The notes beneath the pieces were generated by a model. That model made no database searches. It was not told where the DNA came from and worked only from the letters and a program-made list of their open reading frames with translations. Of a DNA stretch of 64,000 bases, positions 12,390 through 25,700 are shown piece by piece (positions within the stretch are counted from its first letter, which is position 1; each line of letters starts with the position of its first letter). Both the position numbers and the translations under genes were made by a program. The DNA comes from Lanius collurio (taxonomy: Eukaryota; Chordata; Aves; Passeriformes; Laniidae), in assembly GCA_020086605.1 (NCBI GenBank), contig JACBWW010000048.1, positions 1,657,680 through 1,721,679 on the forward strand, read 5' to 3'.

Positions 12390-12730
12390 AATGACATTGG
12401 TCAGTGCGTACTTCCCATGAAGTCACTAATTATGCCTAATTAATTTCTGTGTTCCCCACCCTAATCAATGGAGACCCTGAGGGAAAGGCTTCCTTGCTCT
12501 AAACTTTGTCTCTTGTCTCATGGGCATGGGATTCCTGAAGGTCAGCACTGACAATAAAATCTGAGGCAAAGGAGGCTTTGGCCTTTTCAATGTCCTTTGA
12601 CACCAGATTCCCGGTCCCATTCAGCAGCAGTCCTACATTTTCCTTTCACTTCCTACTCCTGATTTTTTCTGATGTTGAGGTCCCTCAGAAGACTCAAGTG
12701 AGATAGGTTTTAGCTTTTCTTACCACATCC

Positions 12731-14333
12731 CTTCACATGCTTGAAGTATAGAAGGAATCTGGATGGTTATGTTTAGATGTAACACCACCCTCCTTTTTAG
12801 CAGAGTTCTTTCACTTGAGGCCTAACATTCTGATTAAAGTTTATTTCTCAAGTTACATAGGCTGTAACCTTAGATTTGATTTCAAGCTGAAAGAGCAGCA
12901 CTTTTATTAGAGCTGTTTTTTTACTATACACAGCATGTCCTATTCAAATTTGCCATGCTGTACACAGCTGTTACAAAAAGAAATAGAAACAGTTAGGGAA
13001 AGGGAGAGCCATCCTGTTTGTCATTTGCTGTTGCTGCCTAGTCAGTACATCCAGGGCTGTTTTGTTCTGCCTCAGGTTCCTATCAATCTGATGGATCTGG
13101 AACACTGCAGCCAGGTGTAACTGTAATAAATACAAAACACTGCTGAGAAGGATAGATTCTGGTACAATACCCAAGGCAAACAATGTGCATGGCACTCAAA
13201 TATTATTGTTTAGGGTGTAAAAAGAATAGTAATATACAAGGTTTTATGTGCACATGGAACAGTGGAAACTATTACAAAATAATGCAGCACCAACATTTTT
13301 GTCAATCCTAAATAAAAATGATGGGGATATTAGAGTGGACTATGCTAGGGATCATGCTGAATTCTCCCACAAGAAAGCTGAACTGGCAATTAGTTTTAGT
13401 AAATTGAAGTAGATTTTCTGTTCTCTTATATACAATAACATTATTATTTAGATACAAAAGTCTTCATATCTTTTAAAGAGAGTTATCTTTATGTGTTTAT
13501 GACTTGCTATGCATGAATCTATGTCCAGCAAGCCTAATTTTGAGGAAGATCTCATGATACAGGGAGGGTAACTATCTTTCACTTTCTTTGTTATATGCTA
13601 TAGATATTTTAAGATGCATGTAGTAGGTAAACAGGTAAAATACTCTTTGTTCAGAAGTAGATAAGATTGTTGAGGTCACATCCTAAGAGTCATTCATTTC
13701 CCATTCATGAATTACTTCTTTATGAAAAGGGAGAAGAAAAATATGTGGAACTCTTGTTTTACCATAATTTTTCAGCTGCCAGCTGCTTCCCCAGAAGCCC
13801 TGTACTGATGGGAAAGAAGTAGCACCTAAGCAGGTGCTGATAAATTGCACATATGCAATAGGAGCACTGCAGGAGGTGTCACAGATGTCATGTTTATGGT
13901 GCATGTGCAATGCCATTGATCTGTGGTGGCCACTAATCCTGACATGCCCAGGCTCCCGTGCCTACATAGACTGATTTATTGTCCCACATACAAAGCTAGA
14001 CTCAATAAACATGCACAGAATTGTGTAAGTGAGATTATTTATCTGTCCAGGACTATCATGCCTCCCAATCAGCACTGTGCCTAGTGCTTCTTTAAGACAG
14101 CCAGTTTCTGTATGATGAACATTCCTGCCAAGTCAACACGTTGATTGCTCAAAACCTGGTGATTCTATGTTTTCTGACTTTAACGTCAAATCCAGGACAG
14201 AAAGCAAAAAGTAACCCCATATTTCTCACTTAATACAAATGTGTAGACTTGTTACTACTCTCTCTCATGAACCAAAGTATGGTAACATAGGGTCACCTTC
14301 CTTTATGCAGTATCCTGTTTCCCTGACATTTTC
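12731..14333. other. Non-coding sequence, no identified feature
   Basis: AT-rich background. Frames at 12935-13120 (plus) and 12971-13195 (minus) overlap each other on opposite strands and resemble nothing known. No recognised repeat or RNA gene. Confidence 0.45.
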
Positions 14334-14348
14334 TTTTTTTTTTTTTTT
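14334..14348. repeat. Poly-T tract (15 T)
   Basis: An uninterrupted run of 15 T. No adjacent sequence looks like a processed gene copy on the minus strand, so I read it as a simple homopolymer. Confidence 0.9.
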
Positions 14349-17300
14349 CCCACTAAACAAAATTACTTCAATTAGTTACAATTCTGGTGCAAACTTGGTG
14401 CATTTCTGAATAACCTGCTCTTTACTATTGACTCTGATTCTCTATATATGAAAAAAAAAGCTGCATTGCAGTGTTTTAACTCCTCTCCTAATAAACATAC
14501 TTTTTGCCCAATATAGGAAAAGATTTGATATGACTAAATGGGACAAATGGACATCTATAATGAAAAGACATATCCACAACATCTGATGCACTTCAGACAT
14601 AAACAAATCTGTGCCTGCAGGCTCTCTCTTTTCTAGCACTCCAGCAGACTTCTTTGGGGAAAACCAGGACTTCTGTTTACTCTGCCTTTTTAGCTTTTTG
14701 AAGTGATTCAGGCACATTAACAGTTGCAATGCCTTTCCCTTAGATCAGCCACAAAGAGTAAAATGCCAGTTAAAGTTGTTCACTCTACCAGTAAGTTATC
14801 TCTTATGTACTTCTGGAGAGTGCATTCAGAGCTGAATTCAACCAAATATAGCAGTTGAGGCCTTAGTGTCCTTCTGGTCCTAAATTGTCGCTGCAAAAGG
14901 AGGTGGGTCTTCTATGGCTCCTGTATCCTACCTACTAATTCTGTGCTCATTATAATCATACTAATTTATAGAGTCTCACATAACTTAAGAATTCTTAAAT
15001 ACATCCATGCATGGGTAACTCGCTGAACTGACAGAGCAGGAGTCAGCTGTGCATTGCAGACATGCATTTAAGGCATCTCAGTGTAGGAGTTCACACATGA
15101 GTCAAAGTTCCCATTAGAGCAAGCAGACAGCTGTACTTTGTCTCAGCGGGTCCAATGTAGCCATCTGGTGCAACATTGGTGTTCAAGATGTACATGCAAG
15201 GCTGAAAAACATGACAGGGAAGACTTTCTGAAGATTTTCTGGCTTTCTGATGGAGCAGCTGGAAGACAGGTTTGATAGCTGGGGTACGAGTGAATAAATA
15301 GAGCGTCAAAAGTCACTTTAAGCCCCTCAGAGCACTTCAGAAAGACACTGGTTGGTTGTTAGAAATGTATCAAACCTACTAGTCTCATTCAGATTATCTT
15401 GACTATCCCAGAATACCTGCAGGATACTGTGTGGAATCCCAAATGAAACCTGATGCTTACACTTGGACAACTGAATACCTCTCCATCAACTCTGAGGTCA
15501 TGACATAGACACCTGTTTCATCATCATCACCTTTATTTAGGAAGATAAGGAGGTGAATCTCATCTACAAAGCAGAATTATGTGAAATTGTAGTCTGTGAT
15601 TCACACACCTCCAGGAAGAGCTTCTTTTGGGGCTGGATACTGCTTCTCATGGCTGTTAGGATCTATCCTAGCCTGCTGATAATAGATAATTTTTGTAGTT
15701 ATTGGTGAGAAGGGTCTGGGAAACATCTTCCAACTCTCTGAATGACACTTCTGGATTATACTAATAAATACTCTCTCCCTGCTTTCTCTTTTTCTCCCAT
15801 ACATGCCACAAAGCAGATACCAGATGTTTCAGTCTGCAGTGCAGTGCCAGTCCACAAAGCAGTGTGAAAACAAGTAGAAAATAACATTCTCAGCTTTAAT
15901 TCTACATATTTCAAAGTAAATAAAATTCATGTCATCTACTCTAACCTTGAAATGCAGTGTGACTACCAGAGTATGCTGGTTTTGACTTGACCGTATCTCA
16001 GTCTTTTCCTCAAGTCAGGTAGATGAACATTTTAATCCACTTCCAAATTTTCTCCCATCTCCTTCTTTTGTTCTCACAAAATATTTGTGATGTCCTCTTG
16101 TCACTCAGATATCATTCTGCACCAAAATGTTCTCACTGACAACACCAGTATTAGTTGTCCAGTGCTCTCGGCAAAGTGAGTGGCACAGGGTGTTAGTTTT
16201 TTTAGATATGACTCTCTGCACAGTACTGTGCAGTGAGAAACTTAGGAGTGCTGCAAATTTGTTCTCAATTTCAAAATCTACTCTTCTATGCCTGAGAAGT
16301 ACAAGGAAGAAAAAAACAGGAAAATGTCTGGCTTGATGCCTTCTATTTATTAAATCGCAGCTAGATTAATACATCTCTACCCCACCCCATGACTTTGCCA
16401 AGGCCAAACTCATATTAAATTCCATTGATGATTTGTCTTGACTAAAGATTAGAGTCAAATCCTCCAAAGTATTTACATCTCTTGGAAGTACTAGCACCCT
16501 CTGTTCTCACTGGATGCTATGTGAAGGGATGGCACTCAGCCATGTGGAGAGATACTCAGAACATTGCAGGATTAAACCCTCAAAGCCCATAATTCTTCCC
16601 AACAGCTCCTAAAAGGGCAGCCACATTCAGTGTTAAAGTTGCTGCTATAGGGTTTTGCTTTCTGACATGTGTCCAAAGCACACTGCTTGTACAAGAACGT
16701 TACTAAAGCCAACATGAAGGTTTTTGTTCCCAGACATTATTTCAAATCCAGGCAAATTTAGACAGAGCTTAAACACTGGTGCAACAAAGGCTGCTTAACA
16801 TCCTCGATGATTTGTCTTTGTGCTGCAGAGATGGAAAAGTTTAACATTTTAAGAAAAAATTATAAAGAAAAAGTAGACTCTTGCTATGTAAATTATTTGC
16901 CTCAAAAAGGTTATACATTGGGAGCCTTGTAATGATCCAGAGAATGCTGGGGATTAGGATGTGAATCACAAGATATTCAGGTTCTGCAATCCATTTCAAA
17001 GGAGAAGAATCCAATATAAATCCTGTGGATTTCATCCTGTGCTGCCAGCCAACATTTTTATTCATGAAATATTGTTAGCACTCTAACAGGTAGATGTGTT
17101 GAGCCAGATCCACAATCAGTGTAAATCAATACTTCTTTACTAAACCACTGAGAAATTACTCCCATTTGCAGCAGCTGGGAAATTAATGCTCTGTCTTTAG
17201 ACATTAATGTTGTTGGCAATGGAAAACTTTGTAAATACTACTGATAAATCTTATACTGCTCTTACTAAAGAGCTATTTGAGTTGTGATGACTCTCTAACA

Positions 17301-18116
17301 CAGATTATATTTGAAAACATATCAAAGCACACAGACTTACATGCATTTTATTGAGTTTGTATTTTATTTTTCCTGGTGTGAATTAGCCAGATGAAAGGGC
17401 TACAGAACAGATGCACGCCAGCATGGAAGGAACCTGGAGAAGTGATTCTTAGCACTAGCAAATTTAGTGCATGCTCTGCAGGTCACATCACAAAAAGCAG
17501 GTGCAGCCACACAGCTGCAGAGACTTCTTCCCATAGTCCTGCTGAAGTTATTTCTGCCTTGGAGGTCTTTGTGTGATTTAAGAGGTGCAGTGGTAACATG
17601 TAGTTGTTATGCCAAGACAGGATTTCCACTGTTAAAAGAGAGAAACAGGATATTCCAGAGTTTGGGGTGTTTGGTCTGCTAAGGTATCTCCTTTGTAGAT
17701 AGCACTATCTGAGAGGGCAAATATTATATTATTTTAATAATTTTAAGTAAGGGGGAAAAAACATGCAAACAGATGCAAACATCTGTCACAGATGTGTATC
17801 TCTGTAACTGATATATTTGAAACACTACCACCAGCAACCAGCAGCTTAAGTTTCTGCTGCTGCTTGTTCCACAGTGTTTGCCAAGCTCATAACTATTTCA
17901 GACGTTGGTTGTCTCCTTCTGATAAATCTGCCTTCCAACCAAGTAAAGCTAAAACTAGCCAAAGTGAGTCAACAAAACCTACCCTCTAGGTTCAGTGCTT
18001 GCCAAACTGGCAGGCTGTGAAAAGAAATCTCTCAATTTATACTAGAACCATGTGCATCTCCAGTTACATGTTATATGTAGGCAGTACACATTGGTTTGTT
18101 CATTGAACTTGCCAAA
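14349..18116. other. Non-coding sequence, no identified feature
   Basis: AT-rich background with open frames of at most 95 codons on both strands, none recognised. No LTR ends, CR1 phrases or RNA gene seen. Confidence 0.45.
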
Positions 18117-18352
18117 TCATAGAATCATAGAATCATTTGGGTTGGAAGGGACCTTAAAGATCATCTAGTTCCACCCCCCTGCCATGGGCAGGGACACCTT
18201 CCACTAGACCAGGTTGCTCAAATCTCCACTCAACCTGGCCTTGAAAACTTCAGGGATGGAGCCTCCACAATTTCTCTGGGCAACCTGTGCCAGAATCTCA
18301 TCATTCTCATAGTAAAAAAATCTTTCTAATATCTACTCTAAACCTACTGTCA
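18117..18352 (-). mobile_element. CR1 LINE 3' end with intact octamer tail
   Basis: This is the best preserved CR1 end in the window. The 3' terminus is at left and consists of two TCATAGAA octamers followed by TCATTTGGGTTGGAAGGGACC, the mirror of the (ATTCTATG)n tail that defines avian CR1. It continues with AAAGATCATCTAGTTCCACC, GCCATGGGCAGGGACACCTT and CCACTAGACCAGGTTGCTCA, and fades after the ACCTACTGTC region, where the 5' truncation lies. The good match to the family suggests it inserted later than the copies at 3.4 and 11 kb. Confidence 0.95.
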
Positions 18353-19287
18353 GTGTTTCACAAAACAGTTCTTTTCGGGTGAGGGGGTGGCACAGAATCT
18401 TAGATGCAATTCTCAATAAGTCCTTTAAAAACAGCCCAAAGCACCTACCCTTCTCTTCTTTCTTTATTATAAATTGCTTTACTGTTAACTAGCCCATAAT
18501 TCAAGAATTTTTTTATGTTAATTTGATTGAGGTTTTCTTGCAGGGTTAATTTAGAGACCTAGCAAATCAAGAGAAATCAGATCACAGCTGACTCTTCTGC
18601 AGAGTAACAATGGAAGACAAAGCTTGAGCCAACACTCAAAAAACTGTCAATGCAGCCTCCAGGTTGAACATTTCAAATTTCTTTGCTGTTAAATACAGTT
18701 ACATTATTTACATGAGCCTTGCAGAATTCCGCAAAATTGTCATGGTTCCGAGTCTAATCAAAGAGAGATTTAAGTACAAAACCTAGGAGGTATATGAGGG
18801 TGTTGGGTTAGGAGAGAGAGAAAAGCATTCCCCAGTTTTGTGTCAGAGATAGTCATGTGGCCAGGAAACCCTTCTTAAATCAACAACATAATTCATTGTT
18901 ATGTTTCATTGACCTATAAATAAATAAATAGCAATGTGAAACTTCCCTCAGCTTTTACTAATCTTCAAGCAATTAACTGAACATTTTGAGCCAAAAAGTG
19001 TTCCTCTTTTGACTGTGGAAAAGGCTTCCATACAAAACACATAATCTTGAAAACTAATGGAATACATATTTAGAGTGACTAAAGTGTGACTCATTTCATA
19101 GTATTGCTTTATTCAGTCCCTCACTTCTCACCTGTTTTCTATACACAGCTTTTGTTGTAAGATCCAACAAATGGTGACACTGCAGCTGAATACTAATCCA
19201 AATCTAGACTTCACACTCTCAGAGAGCAGTATGGGGAACCACATGTGAGAACACACTGATGTTGTACTTAATTTTTCTGTAGATCCT
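18353..19287. other. Non-coding sequence, no identified feature
   Basis: AT-rich background between a CR1 tail and an LTR remnant. A (TAAA)n-like stretch of about 16 bp lies near 18913-18930. The phrase AACACACTGATGTTGTACTTAA just before the remnant (about 19250-19272) loosely resembles an internal part of the same LTR family, so the LTR relic may once have been larger. Confidence 0.45.
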
Positions 19288-19365
19288 TGTCCTAGTTTTG
19301 GCTGGGATAGAGTTGAGCTATTGTCTGCATGGTGCTTATTTGCCAACTGAGCTTAAACCATGACA
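19288..19365 (+). mobile_element. 78 bp remnant of an avian ERV LTR, both ends kept
   Basis: The segment begins TGTCCTAGTTTTGGCTGGGA followed by TAGAGTT and ends CTTAAACCATGACA. These are the 5' and 3' ends of a widespread avian endogenous-retrovirus LTR, with TGTC and GACA as short inverted ends. Nearly all of the LTR body is missing; a TGGTGCTTATTTGCCAACTG stretch joins the ends. The flanks GATCCT (19282-19287) and GTCCCT (19366-19371) match at 4 of 6 positions and could be a decayed target duplication. Either an internal deletion occurred after insertion, or a miniature derivative inserted as such. Confidence 0.7.
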
Positions 19366-22300
19366 GTCCCTCAGTTCTGATTTTCATCAGAAATTTGTGG
19401 ATTGTGACTTTATAAATTTCTATTATCAAACTGGTATAGAGGAGGACAGGAACAAAGTGTGCAAAGACATCATGTGATATCATAACAGTGCCCAAGAAAA
19501 CATTCACATTCCTGAAGGATACATCAAGAGTTCAGAAAGCTGGGCCCTAAATATCAAGCCTTCCAAAATTAGAGAAGAGCTGTTAAAATTATTTTCTATC
19601 TCCCCCTTACTCTGTTGAAGATCTTTGGAGACAAAAGTCAAAGATTAGACCATTTTCTTCGCTTTTGCTTATTGTTTGACCTAAAAGGACAAATCATTCC
19701 AAACACTTCTTTTGTTATCTGTAAAAGACAACCACAGTATATCTGCCCCTCCAGTGAAGCCTGACAAAAATCTTCTCCTGGTGTAATTAGCCTGCTATCA
19801 GTTTTCATGCATCACTGTGACATATTCTTGGCTTTCTTATAATGGTATCTTTCTCTTAAGTAATCTTATCTGTATCATTATGTCTAAATTAAGTTGCTCC
19901 ATATCCTTAAAATTGTCTAGGACAAACATGTAAAGATTTACACAAACATTTAATTAAATTGAGAGGGATTCAGAGTAGCAACCACTTGTTCATTGTTCAG
20001 ATGTGATCTAAGGAAAAATAATTAATTTTTTACAGAATTTATCAAGGAAATTCCATAAACACAGATGAAGCTAAAGTTGTCCAACACAATTCTTCTAAGG
20101 ACTATTTCAACTGTGCAGTTTTACAGCTTTGTTATAGATGACACTCTCTTTTCATTCAAGAAATGAATAAATTATTTCCTCCTACCACAACTCCTTCATC
20201 TTTTTTTACCCTCCTTTCATTCTAAAGTGTACCTTTTGATCGAAACAGCTGTTAAGCTAATCTTCTTTGATTTTCCTAGAACTGAATGGTGAAAAATCTA
20301 TGAACTAGTGTCTTACATATACATCACCTGGGAATCATATTTCCTTTAGTCCCTCCCTCATTGCTACTTACCCTTATTGTTCTTTTTGTGTTTTCCATCT
20401 CACCTGACTTGGAGGTCTTCAATCTACAGGGTTTGTATCTAAGATCATTCTCTTTGTTTCATTTACTCTGTGGTGACCACAGGCAGTGGAGGCTCAGCAC
20501 AGTCCATTTTATCCTAATGTGGAGCTCTGACACAGAGGAGAAAGACTGTGCTGTAGACAAGCACTTGCTTGTCTCTGTTGACTCTGAAAGAAGTTTACAT
20601 AACTAGCTCAGGTGAAGACTTTTATACTGTAGATGCCTAAAATAAAGATTCCTGATGGGGCAAATGTGTTGGGGTTTTGGTTCCTAATGTTTCTGTAGAA
20701 GTTTATCCCTGAGGTACCTGAACATATAACCCCTCTCTGCCCCTGTTAACGTAGGTTTCTAGAGGTATCTATATAATTAGATAGATATTAATTAAAACTG
20801 TATGACTTCCACACTGAACTATCTTGGGTTTCTTTGATAACTATGACCAAAGTAAACCTGATCTTTTTTTAGTACCTTAAAAACCTCACTTTCTTGCTTC
20901 ATTGGATTTCCTCAATGACAGATAGTTAGCTGAGTTCTATTGTAGAATTTGCAAACATTTCACAGTCTATGAGGAATAATTCAGCTTCTATACTCTACAA
21001 AAAAAGAAGTCTGATTCATTCAGTCATGCTATACTTACTCATGACTTTTTTAAAAAAAAAATCTTCAGGCCAGTGTCATGTGAAAAACTGTAACTTCTTC
21101 TAAAAAAGGAACAATATAAACATGCACTATTGCTCCATTAAATTATCTATTTACAAAAGACCAGTTATTCTGAAAGTAATTGAGGAAGCCAAGAGAAGAA
21201 CAGTCTAAATGGGAACTGTTCACATTAAGACAGCCCCTGTGTAAGCCTGTTATATTCTTACATATCACTCTTACTCATTCATTCGTCTATTCATATCAGA
21301 TCCCCTTTATATTTTAGTTTGGTTTTCCCTCACCATATCTGGAGTTGGATCACCCAATTTTCTTTGCAAATGTCAGTTTATGTTACAACATCTGTAAGCA
21401 GCTGTAGTGCAAGGTCTCTTAGCAACAGAATTTCGAACCGATTGTCTTTTGGTATTCACAAGGTAGGTAGAGTAGGGTAAGAGGACATAATCATGTGTGC
21501 AATGCTTTAATCATCTGTAATTAGTACAACTCTTGCCATGGTTTAAGTCACTTGTGAGGCCATCTCATCAGCAAAATCAAGGTGACAGCATCTCAGCCTT
21601 CAGCACAGACCACATTAATGTTGCTGAGTTTGAATTGGTACAGCTCAACCACACATCAACACAGAGCAAAGGAATAAGTACTTCTCAGTGATCTTCATGA
21701 CATTATAAAGATCCTGATAGTCAGTGATAATCTGTTAGTGTTATCACTGTAAATCCCACTGCATTTGGGAACACGTCTCAGGAAAAAAAAACCACAAACA
21801 TTTATTTTCCTAGCAAGACCATACAAAAATGACTTTTGCAACTATGCATATGATTAAAAATATATTTTTAAAGCAATTTTAGGATTCAGTGCTATTTTTA
21901 GGAGAAATGTTCCCAAACTAAATCTGAAAGCTAACATAATAGTTTAGAACACTAGTGAATCAGCAGAGACATGCTGTCTACCTACCAACTTCAAGTTTCC
22001 ATTTCACTGCCACCAGCTAATAAAAGTCTTGCAACGTCTTGTACTTCTGAATCTTAAGAGCCTCAGGTGCTGGGAAAAAGCATGTAGGAGGGAGCAAAAT
22101 GCTGCTCCTCCCACTATCCCCAATCTAATTCTTAAAACAGGTCTTAACAAGCATCTGTTGATTTAAGGGCATTAGATTTGGGTAGACATTTGATCTAATT
22201 GAGAATAAAAAAATGAAGATGTTAAGAAATAAAAGGACCAAATAGGCTTCAAGGTAAGGACAGACAAGTGACATCCTGACAAATTATCCACTAGGTAGAT

Positions 22301-22475
22301 GAGCCAAAATGTATCTATTAGCCCTGTTATCAGCCAGCAGGAGTCTTTGGTGTGCTGACATATTGTAAAATTATAGGCACTGGCTTTGGGCTATATAATG
22401 TCAGTCTCTCAAAGCTGGAATTTTTGTAAATCCAGCATAAGTAGTTTTTCTCAAAATTTTGGAATGGATTATTCT
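19366..22475. other. Non-coding sequence, no identified feature
   Basis: AT-rich background. The largest open frame is 81 codons (20361-20606, plus) and is not recognised. No repeat consensus or RNA gene seen. Confidence 0.45.
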
Positions 22476-22494
22476 CCCCTTCCCCTCCCCTCCC
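22476..22494 (-). other. Potential G-quadruplex motif
   Basis: The plus strand carries CCCCTTCCCCTCCCCTCCC. The minus strand thus has four runs of three or four G separated by one or two bases, which fits the standard intramolecular G-quadruplex pattern with very short loops. It stands alone in AT-rich DNA with no promoter signs nearby. It may simply be a decayed polypurine microsatellite. Confidence 0.6.
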
Positions 22495-22684
22495 ATACTT
22501 TATAACAAAGGATACATTCTTTTCACCGGCAATTAGAAGAGATAATTAATTATTTCTATTCAAGTAGCTACTAAGTTTAAAAGCAAGTAAGATGCTATAT
22601 ATTTTGCCAAAGATAATATTATTGGAACAGTCAGTACTCAGTTATGCTTTTGTAAAATAGCATATTTTTATACAACACCTTTGC

Positions 22685-22700
22685 TTTTTTTTTTTTTTTT
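22685..22700. repeat. Poly-T tract (16 T)
   Basis: Uninterrupted run of 16 T. The sequence to its right (22701-22871) is not recognisable as a reverse-oriented processed transcript. Confidence 0.9.
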
Positions 22701-25700
22701 AATAAGAAAACTTTCTGGAGGAGAGACACTGACACCAACAGGCAGGGTCTTCCTGTCCTTCACAACTAACCCAAACAAATAGGTATAGAACTTCCCTGTT
22801 CTAACATTGACATGCTGTGCTGGGAAAAAACACACGTCCCAGAACCAGCACATGATGGTCAGCACCTTCAAGCCAATACCTAGGATGTCAGTTTTTGCCC
22901 TCTGAAATGCAGTGAGCTCCTAATGCTCGGTTAGGAAACTGGGGTAAAGAAAGGAATTTTTTTCCCAGGCAAAACTCAGAGAAGTCACTTCATCACAAAG
23001 GTTTGCCTTGGTGTTTTGCATCACCTCCTTCCTTCTGAGCCCGTCTTTAGCCAGCTTTTCCATCCATCAGTAAGGAGAATGTCAGAACCAGCGAGGCCAA
23101 GTGCTCCTTGAAAGCCTGAAGGCTGAACTGCTGTGTGATAACACGAACTACAGTAACGGGAAGGAACCTGTCTCTCTCTTCTCTGGGAGCAGCAGCCCAT
23201 TAATAACAGCCCCTGCTTTGCCTACTATGCACTTGAATGAAGAGTGCACAGAAAACATCTGGCTGGTTTAAGGGTTCCCTTGAACCTTGGGTATGCATAT
23301 GAGACCAACAGGGAGAGTTATTTTGCATTATGCTGCTCTCTAAGGAGATCCAGTAACAGGAAAGTGCAGTTAATTACTGAGGCTGCTTTAAATATGAACT
23401 ACAAGAAGCTCCTCAAATCTTGCTGCTGTGGATGCAGATCCTTCTACAGAAAACATTTCATTATATTGCTGATGTTGAGTGACTTCACTGCTGTTGTGTA
23501 GTGAGTAACAGCTCCACTAAACCCAATGATTCTGGCAAAATTAAGTTGTAATTTTGTCCTGGTGTCTGGGACTAATACTGCTTGGAAAAATTACTGACAC
23601 CTGACTACTTGTCTCACTGTACCTTGTAGGGAAAGGATTTAAAGTAATTCAATATATCTTCATAAAATTTACAGAGGTGCTGCTGAAAAAAAGGAGGAGA
23701 AACAAAGGTAGCTAAAATAAGCTTTCTGGTATAGCTGGTCATGAATATTTCTGCATCTCCTCTTCTCAGAAAATACAGGGAAGGGAAGCCCCTCCACTGC
23801 TGCATTAATCAAGAGCAGAGGTCATGGCAATGCAAAATTGACATAATAGGCATGTTCGAGTGTCTTGATTTGTCTTAGTCCAGCAACAAGATCAATAGAT
23901 AAAGTGAAAAATGAGCACACAGAACAAACCTGAGGCTGTCAGTAGAAACACACCAGCCCTGTGGCACATTACCCTTTTAAACACAAAATGATTTAATATT
24001 TCTCCACAATATCCTGTCTTTGTTTACCTTACAGCAAATATTGGAGTGAGGAAAGGAGATTTTGTATGAGAATGAGTCATAGAGGAAATGCAAGCCTGGG
24101 ATTCCCAGCCCCTTTTGCTGTGCTCACCTGTTAGCCACCTACAGGGATTTCAGCCTCTCCTTCTGGAAACTTGTTATCTCTTCCTTTTGAACTTTTATGG
24201 GGAATCGCTAGTTGTAAATAGAAGGAAAATGATAACATTTCTGATTAAATCTACTAATTTTGAACCAACATAAGACGATACCGAGTCTACTTATTTTACT
24301 CTGTCAGCTGCATCACTCTGGACTCCCAAATAACTGCTGCAGTGTTACAGAATGTATCTCCTTGGATTTTCCTTTTCATTCTCACACATATTGCTGATCT
24401 AGAATAACTAACAATGAAGTGATAGTGCTTACATTATTCTGGAGAATTTTATATCATAACTCTAAGATGGTGTAAACAGTGAAAAGTCAACAAATGGGTT
24501 TTTAATCATACAATTTAAATGTTATTAAAGAAGACACAAAAACCCTTCAAACTTTTACTGGACTGAACAGACTTCCAGAGTATTTTATGTACCATTCACC
24601 ACCACTGCTCGCAAAAAAAATCTGCTACTCCTAAAATATTGACATACAGTACACAAATATTTTCTTTCACATTATTCATAAGCTGTTTGCTGAATGGGAG
24701 CATTCAGCTTCTCATTTATGAATAAGGAACTTAGTCAAGAGTTATCTTATTCAGTACTGATTTCAGAAAGAAAACAACCATGAAATTAAATTAAACATAA
24801 TTTCCTTGACTAATTTGTGCCATTAGATGGAAAATGTTAGAATAAACTCAATAAGAGCAATTTCATCAATATTGTTTCCTTGTGCTGCAATACATGGGTT
24901 TACATTTTTGATGTTTGGAACTAATTTCTAATTTACATTTCATGCATGACATCCTCATCAAGAATGACTGTGATGGTTTATTTCCAGGGATGTGCTACAT
25001 TAGTGTAAATAGACATAACAAGAGTCTATTTGCTGCGGCTTTGTGGTACCCCCTGATCTATGCAGGCTACATTTTTGCACTACATTTCTTGTGCCTGCAC
25101 TGCAAGTTGGTTGGCTCAGGAAAGAACAGAAAGTGAAGGTGGGGTATCCAAAAATGGTATAAGCAAGGTATTTACTGAGCTCAGAAATTTTGCTGTGGCA
25201 TATAGTGATAGCAGTGTCAGGAATATGTTAAAGGTTTATATCATACTGAGTGTCTTTAAGCTCTCACCTTTGTAGTCTTCCATTCATATTGTCATAACAA
25301 TGTTCCTAGTTTCTTTTTGGAAATATAACAATATTACTATATAGAATCTTTAACTGATTTTTCTCAATACAAAAATGCATCTTATCAGGCCAAATGTCTG
25401 AATACTCAACAGTCAATGTTTATAAATGTTTTAATCCCTGAACAAACCCATTTTTTTAGAGAATGAAAAAGTTATTAAGAGCAGATGTGAAATTAGTGTG
25501 GTGTTTCCCTTTTTCTTATCTTTGCTACCTAATAATCCCTACAAAGACAAATGGTCTTTGCAGATTATTTTATTTGAACTCTAAACCTTGCATTGTAAGC
25601 TGAGTTTTGGTTACAAAGGAATTACATTTTCTCTTGTGCTGACTGATTTCTCAGGTAATATGTGAAAGAATTTCACTATTTCTTCCTGATCCTGATAATG

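Larger units (their letters stand above)
11580..12730 (-). mobile_element. CR1 LINE ORF2 segment (reverse transcriptase)
   Basis: A long minus-strand stretch matching the coding part of CR1 ORF2, decayed and with internal deletions. Going 5' to 3' on the minus strand: the linker before the polymerase (around 12550-12620, reading as a KDIEKAKAS-like block); the N-terminal fingers of the reverse transcriptase (12084-12389); a region where the catalytic palm should be, not readable; and the block after the palm (11658-11840). Plus-strand phrases typical of this family in birds are CCCCTTCATAAATCCATGCTGAC, here within 12151-12173, and CCTTCATGTGCCTGGAAATAG. This is the longest CR1 remnant in the window. 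Confidence 0.85.
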
